A stretch of DNA of 5,551 bases. Source: an uncultured Pseudorhodobacter sp. GTDB taxonomy: Bacteria; Pseudomonadota; Alphaproteobacteria; Rhodobacterales; Rhodobacteraceae. The stretch's first letter is position 1. Each line of letters opens with the position of its first letter. Below the pieces are notes generated by a model. That model was not told where the DNA came from, made no database searches, and worked only from the letters and a program-made list of their open reading frames with translations. The DNA is taken from positions 1-5,551 of the forward strand of contig CAMFIX010000231.1 in the NCBI GenBank assembly GCA_945952425.1. Direction: 5' to 3'. Shown here piece after piece: positions 1-4,661 of this stretch. A program made the position numbers and the translations under genes.

Positions 1-160
1 CCTCGCTTCTTTCCTTATCAAAAGAAAGGGGAGCGCGGGCGGGTGGGGCGGCGGGCGGCCCGGAGGGGGGGGGGGCGCGGCCCCCGGTCGCCCCCCCCCA
101 GGCTTCCGGTTGACTCCGCCGCCCCCAAGTTGCACTAGGCCTCATCCCCCCGGCGGCCTC
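1..160. other. Non-coding G/C-homopolymer leader upstream of purC
   Basis: No gene is supported here. The first 35 bases can form an imperfect hairpin (bases 4-13 with 24-35, two bulged G, 10-nt loop). It could belong to the 3' end of a gene to the left, but it has no T-tract. Bases 37-55 carry four G-tracts of three or four with loops of 1, 1 and 4-5 nt, which fits the usual G-quadruplex pattern. A run of 11 G (65-75) can pair with a run of 9 C (91-99) or, alternatively, with five C at 81-85. The runs are also places where assembly errors are likely. What is seen is composition and pairing potential; any regulatory role is inference. Confidence 0.6.
110..139 (+). promoter_or_regulatory. Putative sigma70-type promoter of purC
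   Basis: TTGACT at 110-115 matches the -35 consensus TTGACA at five of six positions. About 17-18 nt downstream lies CACTAGG (133-139). This is a weak -10, but it resembles the CTAG/CTAAG-type -10 sequences I associate with high-GC alphaproteobacteria. Transcription would start near 145-146, leaving only about 15 nt before the ATG at 161. The -35 is good and the -10 is poor, so the call is tentative. Confidence 0.35.
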
Positions 161-1123
161 ATGCGCACCCTCGATCACGCCCGCATCCCCGAACTGCCGA
201 ACCCCTATTTCGGCAAGGTCCGCGACTGCTACGACCTGCCCCCCGATGCCGCCCATCCCGACGGGCGGCGCATCCTGATCGCCTCCGACCGGATCAGCGC
301 CTTCGACCGTATCCTCGCCGCCATCCCCTTCAAGGGCCAGGTGCTGACCCAGATCGCGCGGTACTGGTTCGAGCGCACCGCCGACATCCTCCCGAACCAC
401 GTGATTTCCTACCCCGACCCCAATGTCGTCATCGGCAAGCGGCTCACCATCCTTCCCGTGGAAGTCGTGGTGCGCGGCTATCTGGCGGGGACGACCTCGA
501 CCTCGGTGCTGACCCAGTATCGCAAGGGGGTCCGGACGATGTATGGCCATACCCTCCCCGAGGGCTTGCGCGACAACCAGGCCCTGCCCCAGGCGATCAT
601 CACCCCCACGTCCAAGGCCTTCGACGGCGGCCACGACGAGCCTTTGACGGCCGAAGACATCCTCGCCCAGGGCCTGTTGACCAAGGCGCAATGGGAGCAG
701 GTCTCCGCCGCCGCCTTGGCGCTCTTCGCCCGCGGCCAGAAGATGGCGGCCGAGCGCGGGTTGATCCTCGTCGATACGAAATACGAATTCGGCACCGACC
801 TTCAGGGCAACATCCTGATCGCCGACGAAATCCACACACCGGACTCCAGCCGCTACTGGATCGCGGAGGGCTATGAGGCGGCCTTCGAATCCGGCACGCG
901 GCCGCCCTCCTTCGACAAGGACGTCATCCGCGCCTGGGTCGCGGCGCGCTGCGACCCCTACAAGGACGACATCCCCACGATCCCGGCAGAGATGATCCAG
1001 CAGACCTCCCAGGTCTATATCCAGGCCTATGAGGCGATCACCGGGGCGCCTTTCACCCCCGACCTGAACGGCGCCACGCCGCTCGACCGCATCCGAAGCG
1101 CTTTGCAGCCCTGGTTTGCCTGA
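161..1123 (+). CDS. purC: SAICAR synthase (phosphoribosylaminoimidazole-succinocarboxamide synthase), ADE1-like long form
   Basis: This cytosolic enzyme of de novo purine synthesis joins CAIR and aspartate using ATP to give SAICAR (EC 6.3.2.6). From the ATG at 161 the protein has 320 residues. Visible family motifs in order are GKVRD (18-22, nucleotide-binding N-terminal loop), SDRISAFD (42-49), VEVVVRGYLAGT (100-111), TPTSKA (148-153), DTKYEFG (205-211) and DEIHTPDSSRYW (222-233). It is longer than the roughly 240-255 residues of common bacterial PurC and close to the roughly 306 residues of yeast Ade1, which has the same extra C-terminal segment. The ATG is preferred over an in-frame TTG at 110 because that TTG lies in the putative -35 and adds a proline-rich, non-homologous extension. 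There is no clear Shine-Dalgarno before the ATG. Function is near certain; whether a second, short purC exists elsewhere cannot be seen. Confidence 0.95.
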   Translation: MRTLDHARIPELPNPYFGKVRDCYDLPPDAAHPDGRRILIASDRISAFDRILAAIPFKGQVLTQIARYWFERTADILPNHVISYPDPNVVIGKRLTILPVEVVVRGYLAGTTSTSVLTQYRKGVRTMYGHTLPEGLRDNQALPQAIITPTSKAFDGGHDEPLTAEDILAQGLLTKAQWEQVSAAALALFARGQKMAAERGLILVDTKYEFGTDLQGNILIADEIHTPDSSRYWIAEGYEAAFESGTRPPSFDKDVIRAWVAARCDPYKDDIPTIPAEMIQQTSQVYIQAYEAITGAPFTPDLNGATPLDRIRSALQPWFA

Positions 1124-1156
1124 CTGTTTGCGCTAACAGGCGGCAATCCGCTAAGG
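1124..1156 (+). promoter_or_regulatory. Putative promoter and two small inverted repeats before the sugar kinase
   Basis: The 58-nt gap after purC holds TTGCGC (1128-1133) and, 16 nt on, GCTAAG (1150-1155), a plausible -35/-10 pair. Immediately after the purC stop lies an inverted repeat, CTGTT (1124-1128) and AACAG (1135-1139) with a 6-nt spacer, which overlaps the -35. A second short one, GCGG (1140-1143) and CCGC (1148-1151), fills the spacer up to the -10. The arrangement could be an operator or a weak purC terminator, but there is no T-tract and both stems are short. The kinase may equally be read through from purC. Confidence 0.3.
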
Positions 1157-1170
1157 TCGGCAAAACACTC

Positions 1171-1176
1171 GGGAGG
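1171..1176 (+). promoter_or_regulatory. Ribosome binding site of the sugar kinase
   Basis: GGGAGG ends 5 nt before the ATG at 1182. It is a strong Shine-Dalgarno that fixes the start of the PfkB-family gene. The two neighbouring + strand genes lack such a site. Confidence 0.75.
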
Positions 1177-1181
1177 AAAAG

Positions 1182-2090
1182 ATGATTCTTTGCTGCGGCG
1201 AAGCCCTGATCGACATGCTGCCCCGCCAGTCGGCGGCGGGAGAATCCTGTTTTGCCCCCTATGCCGGCGGCGCGGTGATGAATACGGCGATCGCGCTGGC
1301 GCGGCTTGGCGCCTCTTCGGGGTTTCTGACCGGCCTGTCGTCGGACCTGATGGGCGAGGTGCTGACGACGACGCTTCAAAGCTCGAACGTCAACCTCGAC
1401 TTCTGCGTGCGATCGGACCGCCCCACCACACTGGCCTTCGTCAAGCTGACGAATGGCCATGCGAGCTATGCTTTCTATGACGAGAATACCGCCGGGCGGA
1501 TGATGGTCCTGGCCGACATGCCGGTGCTGCCCGACAGCGTGAAGGCCTATTTCACCGGGGGCATCTGGCTGGCGGTCGAACCCTGCGGGACGGCCCTGGA
1601 ACAGATGCTGCTGCGCGAGGCGAAGCTGCGGGTGACCATGGTCGATCCCAATGTGCGCCCGGGCTTCGTGAAGGATCGCGCGGCCTATACCAGCCGCATC
1701 GACCGGATGCTGGCGGCGGCCGATATCGTGAAACTGTCGGACGAGGATGCTGTCTGGCTTTACGGCAGCTGCGATCCGGCCATGATCCTGAACAAGGGCG
1801 CCAAGGTCGTGCTGATTACCGAAGGCGCGAAAGGGGCGACGGCCTATACCGCCCGCGGATCGGTCCATGTCGATGCGGCGAAGGTGACGGTCGCCGATAC
1901 GGTCGGCGCGGGTGATACGTTCAACGCCGGCGTCCTCGCCGCGCTGGACCGCGCGGGGCTTCTGTCGAAATCCGCCATCGCCACCCTGTCGGATGCCGCC
2001 CTCACCGAGGCCCTGACGCTCGGCTCCCGCGCCGCCGCCGTTACCGTCTCGCGCCCCGGCGCCAACCCGCCCTGGGCGCACGAATTGTGA
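1182..2090 (+). CDS. PfkB-family carbohydrate kinase, probable fructokinase
   Basis: This is a ribokinase/PfkB-family cytosolic kinase of 302 residues, a normal length, that transfers phosphate from ATP to a sugar hydroxyl. The start, CGEALIDMLP (5-14), and the first family signature region, GGAVMNTAIALARLG (29-43), bind the sugar. DPNVRP (155-160) and KLSDED (184-189) are typical of bacterial fructokinases. The second PfkB signature, DTVGAGDTFNAGVL (239-252), carries the catalytic base Asp245 in the GAGD anion hole. The best call is fructokinase (EC 2.7.1.4). A related substrate such as 2-keto-3-deoxygluconate or another ketose cannot be excluded from sequence alone. No sugar transporter or regulator lies nearby, so context does not settle the substrate. 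The stop codon overlaps the start of dtd, implying co-translation. Confidence 0.88.
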   Translation: MILCCGEALIDMLPRQSAAGESCFAPYAGGAVMNTAIALARLGASSGFLTGLSSDLMGEVLTTTLQSSNVNLDFCVRSDRPTTLAFVKLTNGHASYAFYDENTAGRMMVLADMPVLPDSVKAYFTGGIWLAVEPCGTALEQMLLREAKLRVTMVDPNVRPGFVKDRAAYTSRIDRMLAAADIVKLSDEDAVWLYGSCDPAMILNKGAKVVLITEGAKGATAYTARGSVHVDAAKVTVADTVGAGDTFNAGVLAALDRAGLLSKSAIATLSDAALTEALTLGSRAAAVTVSRPGANPPWAHEL

Positions 2091-2527
2091 GGGCGCTGCT
2101 GCAGCGCGTCAGTCGCGCGTCCGTGACGGTCGATGGAGAGGTCACGGGCCAGATCGGCCCCGGCCTTCTGATCCTGGTCTGCGCCATGCAGGGCGACACC
2201 GAGGCCGAGGCCGACAAGCTCGCCGCCAAGATCCTGAAGCTGCGGATCTTCAAGGACGAGGCGGGCAAGATGAACAAGGCGGTGACCGATGTGGGCGGCA
2301 GCGCGCTGGTCGTCAGCCAGTTCACGCTTGCCGCCGATCTGCGGGGCAACCGGCCGGGGTTTTCCTATGCCGCGGCGCCGGACGAGGGGAAGCGGCTTTA
2401 CGAATATTTCTCGGCCAAGGTGGCCCAGACGGTCCCCGTGCAGAACGGCATCTTCGGGGCGGATATGGATGTCTCGTTGAACAACGACGGGCCGGTGACG
2501 ATCTGGATGGACACGGCCAGCCTGTAG
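2087..2527 (+). CDS. dtd: D-aminoacyl-tRNA deacylase (DTD)
   Basis: DTD removes D-amino acids, and achiral glycine, mischarged on tRNA (EC 3.1.1.96). It is a cytosolic homodimeric proofreading enzyme. The 146-residue length is standard. The two defining motifs are present: SQFTL (77-81) and NDGPVT (133-138), whose Gly135-Pro136 is the cis-proline element that gives chiral selection across the dimer. The N-terminus MRALLQRVSRASVTVDGE is typical of the family and fixes the GTG start. That GTG shares four bases (GTGA) with the TGA stop of the upstream kinase. No clear Shine-Dalgarno precedes it, so translation probably depends on termination and reinitiation from the kinase. The gene ends in a short spacer facing the convergent mtkB. 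Confidence 0.96.
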   Translation: MRALLQRVSRASVTVDGEVTGQIGPGLLILVCAMQGDTEAEADKLAAKILKLRIFKDEAGKMNKAVTDVGGSALVVSQFTLAADLRGNRPGFSYAAAPDEGKRLYEYFSAKVAQTVPVQNGIFGADMDVSLNNDGPVTIWMDTASL

Positions 2528-2578
2528 GCGGCGGGATCAATCCCGCCCTACCCTTTCCAGAGCAGGGCGGGTTCTCCC
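2528..2578. terminator. Convergent intergenic spacer with competing palindromes, possible bidirectional terminator
   Basis: Between the dtd stop and the mtkB stop, GGCGGGAT (2530-2537) and ATCCCGCC (2540-2547) form an 8-bp perfect inverted repeat; a 7-bp stem with a TCAA loop is the realistic fold. The overlapping segment CCCGCCCT (2542-2549) is also perfectly complementary to AGGGCGGG (2564-2571) across a 14-nt loop. The two stems cannot form together. Position and symmetry suit a terminator for both strands. However, neither side has a run of T, so a classical intrinsic terminator is not proven. It may instead be a dispersed intergenic palindrome of the REP kind. Confidence 0.5.
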
Positions 2579-3475
2579 TTAGGCCGCCGCGCGGCGCAAG
2601 AGCACCCGCGCCATCGTCTCGCCCATGGCACTCGGGTTCGGCGCCACGGTGATGCCGGCGGCGGTCAGGATCTCGACCTTCTCCTGCGCGCTTTCGCCGA
2701 AAGCCGAGATGATCGCCCCCGCATGGCCCATCTTGCGCCCCTTCGGCGCCGAGAGCCCGGCGATATAGGCCACCACGGGCTTGGTCATGTGCCGCGCGAC
2801 CCAGGCGGCGGCCTCGGCCTCTTGCGGGCCGCCGATCTCGCCGATCATCATCACCGCATCGGTCTCGGGATCGGCCTGGAACAGCTCCAGGATGTCGCGG
2901 AAGCTCGACCCGTTCACCGGATCGCCCCCGATGCCGACCGAGGTCGACACGCCGATGCCCAAAGCCTTCATCTGGCTCGCGGCCTCGTATCCCAGCGTCC
3001 CGCTGCGGCCGATGATGCCGACGCGGCCCTTCATGTAGATATGCGGCGGCATGATCCCCATGAAGCCCACCCCGGGAGAAATGACCCCCGCACAATTCGG
3101 CCCGATCAGCCGCATCTTGCGGGATTCGGGATAACGGCGCAGGAAGCGTTTCACCCGCATCATGTCCTGGCTGGGCAGGCCGTCGGTCACGCAGACCGCG
3201 GTGCGGATGCCGGCGTCCGCCGCCTCCATGATCGCATCGGCGGCGAAGGGCGGGGGCACGAAGATGAGGGAGGCATCGGCGCCCGTCGCCTCCACCGCCT
3301 CGCGCACCGTGTTGAAGAGCGGCCGGTCGAGGAGGCTCCCACCCCCCTTGCCCGGCGTCACCCCGCCCACGACATTCGTCCCGTTCTTGATCATGTCAGC
3401 GGCATGGAACTGGCCGATGCGGCCCGACATGCCCTGGACGATGATCCTGGTCTTTTCCGTGATGAGAATGGCCAT
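2579..3475 (-). CDS. mtkB: Malate-CoA ligase (malate thiokinase) alpha subunit
   Basis: This is the CoA-binding and phospho-histidine subunit that, with MtkA, makes malyl-CoA from malate, CoA and ATP (EC 6.2.1.9). It has 298 residues, normal for the SucD fold. Seen are the CoA-binding Rossmann motif QGMSGRIGQFHA (14-25), GGVTPGKGG (37-45), GPNCAG (125-130), RSGTL (157-161, phosphate-binding Ser158), GIGGDP (181-186), GEIGG (212-216), and the active-site His251 in MGHAGAII. Long stretches (FNTVREAVEATGA, FAADAIMEAADAGI, DMMRVKR.LRRYP) follow the Methylobacterium MtkB sequence as I recall it more closely than E. coli SucD. The adjoining mcl gene supports that reading. An automatic annotation might call it succinate-CoA ligase alpha (sucD). 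It is last in the operon, 10 nt after mtkA, with its own Shine-Dalgarno. Confidence 0.88.
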   Translation of the reverse strand: MAILITEKTRIIVQGMSGRIGQFHAADMIKNGTNVVGGVTPGKGGGSLLDRPLFNTVREAVEATGADASLIFVPPPFAADAIMEAADAGIRTAVCVTDGLPSQDMMRVKRFLRRYPESRKMRLIGPNCAGVISPGVGFMGIMPPHIYMKGRVGIIGRSGTLGYEAASQMKALGIGVSTSVGIGGDPVNGSSFRDILELFQADPETDAVMMIGEIGGPQEAEAAAWVARHMTKPVVAYIAGLSAPKGRKMGHAGAIISAFGESAQEKVEILTAAGITVAPNPSAMGETMARVLLRRAAA

Positions 3476-3481
3476 GGTTTT

Positions 3482-3487
3482 CCCCTC
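3482..3487 (-). promoter_or_regulatory. Ribosome binding site of mtkB
   Basis: On the minus strand GAGGGG lies 6 nt before the mtkB ATG and overlaps the TGA stop of mtkA. The ribosome finishing mtkA therefore sits on the site that loads mtkB, which suits the equal subunit amounts of the complex. Confidence 0.65.
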
Positions 3488-4658
3488 AAGCCGCCAGTTT
3501 CGGACGCGCAGCCACGGCCCGCGCCGCCGCTTCTGCCAAAGTGTCCGCCGTAATCAGCGGCAGGCCCGAGGCGCGCAGGATCTCCTGCCCCGCCTCGACA
3601 TTCGTCCCCGCCAGCCGCACGACGACCGGGATCGTCATGCCGACCTCGCGGTACGCCTTCACCACCCCCTCGGCCACCCAGTCGCAGCGGTTGATGCCCG
3701 CGAAGATGTTGACGAGGATGACCGAGACCTCCGGGTCGGCCAGGACGGTGCGGAAGGCGCGGACGACACGCTCGGGGCTCGCGCCGCCGCCGATGTCCAG
3801 GAAGTTGGCCGGTTGGCCGCCCGCCAGCTGGATCATGTCCATCGTCGCCATGGCCAGGCCCGCGCCGTTGATGATGCAGCCGATGTCGCCGGTCAGGCCG
3901 ACATAGGCCAGCCCATGGTCTCCGGCGGTGGATTCGCGCGGGTCTTCCTGGCTGCGGTCGCGCAGTTCGGCGACCTCGGGGCGGCGATACAAAGCGTTGG
4001 TGTCGAAGGACATCTTGGCGTCCAGCGCCACCAGGTCGCCCGCGCCGGTGATGACCAGCGGGTTGATCTCGACCATGGTGGCATCCATCTGGCTGTAGGC
4101 CTCGAAACAGGCCTTCAGGATGGTGACCATCTGCGCGACCTGACCGCCCGTCAGCCCCAGCCCGAAAGCGAGTTCCCGCGCCTGGTATTCCAGAAGGCCG
4201 GTCGCCGGGTCGATCGTCATCCGCCGCAGGCTCGCGGGGTCTTCCTCGGCCAGATCTTCGATCTCCATGCCGCCATGGGCGGAGGCCACGATCATGATGC
4301 GCTCGGATTTCCGATCCAGCACGAAGCCCAGATACAGCTCCCGGGCGATGTCGGAGGCGGCCTCGATCCACAGGCGATAGACGCCCTTGCCCGCCGCATC
4401 GGTCTGGCGCGTCACCAATTGGCGGCCGAAAAGGCTGGCGGCAAAGCTTTGCACCTCGTCGACCGAGCGGCAGAGCTTGACGCCGCCCGCCTCGCCCCGG
4501 CCCCCGGCGTGGATTTGCGCCTTGACGACCCAGGCGCTGCCGCCCAGCTCGCGCGCCCGGTAGGCGGCCTGCTCAGGGCTGTAGGCCAGCCCCCCGCGCG
4601 GCACCGGCACGCCGAAGCGGTGCAGGATTTCCTTGGCCTGGTATTCGTGGATGTCCAT
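3486..4658 (-). CDS. mtkA: Malate-CoA ligase (malate thiokinase) beta subunit
   Basis: This is the ATP-grasp subunit of malate-CoA ligase, partner of MtkB. It has 390 residues and aligns almost without gaps to E. coli SucC from memory. Seen are the MDIHEYQAKE start, Lys46 and HAGGRGEAGGVK (50-61, nucleotide loop), VEINPL (196-201) and ALDAK (211-215), which supply the Mg2+ ligands Asn199 and Asp213. CIINGAGLAMATMDM (261-275), FLDIGGGASPERV (286-298) and IFAGINRCDWVAEG (318-331) follow. The last segment has Ala and Asn where E. coli SucC has IFGGIVRCD, a substitution shared with recalled Methylobacterium MtkA and close to the acyl-substrate site. This favours malate over succinate as substrate. 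Residue 56 is Glu rather than the usual Lys. The start has a strong Shine-Dalgarno and lies 3 nt after the mcl stop. The main alternative annotation is succinate-CoA ligase beta (sucC). Confidence 0.88.
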   Translation of the reverse strand: MDIHEYQAKEILHRFGVPVPRGGLAYSPEQAAYRARELGGSAWVVKAQIHAGGRGEAGGVKLCRSVDEVQSFAASLFGRQLVTRQTDAAGKGVYRLWIEAASDIARELYLGFVLDRKSERIMIVASAHGGMEIEDLAEEDPASLRRMTIDPATGLLEYQARELAFGLGLTGGQVAQMVTILKACFEAYSQMDATMVEINPLVITGAGDLVALDAKMSFDTNALYRRPEVAELRDRSQEDPRESTAGDHGLAYVGLTGDIGCIINGAGLAMATMDMIQLAGGQPANFLDIGGGASPERVVRAFRTVLADPEVSVILVNIFAGINRCDWVAEGVVKAYREVGMTIPVVVRLAGTNVEAGQEILRASGLPLITADTLAEAAARAVAARPKLAA

Positions 4659-4661
4659 GGC

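Noticed and set aside
110..160. TTG start at 110 for purC
   Set aside because: It adds a proline-rich, non-homologous 17-residue extension and coincides with the putative -35 hexamer.
1053..2081. 342-residue minus-strand open frame opposite the kinase
   Set aside because: Arg/Gly/His-rich, low-complexity composition typical of an antisense shadow in GC-rich DNA; it lies almost wholly over a well-recognised kinase gene.
2723..3553. 276-residue plus-strand open frame opposite mtkB
   Set aside because: His/Arg/Asp-rich shadow translation without any recognisable motif; the minus strand encodes a clear ligase subunit.
2322..4371. Minus-strand frames at 2322-3095 and 3391-4371 overlapping mtkB and mtkA
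   Set aside because: These are alternative frames of the same strand with Arg/Gly-rich composition. The in-frame products of mtkA and mtkB explain the region fully.
2579..4658. TCA-cycle succinyl-CoA synthetase (sucCD)
   Set aside because: The fold is the same, but the sequence follows Methylobacterium MtkA/MtkB as recalled (for example IFAGINRCDW and DMMRVKR), and a malyl-CoA lyase gene lies 3 nt upstream. sucAB or mdh, the usual sucCD neighbours, are not seen.
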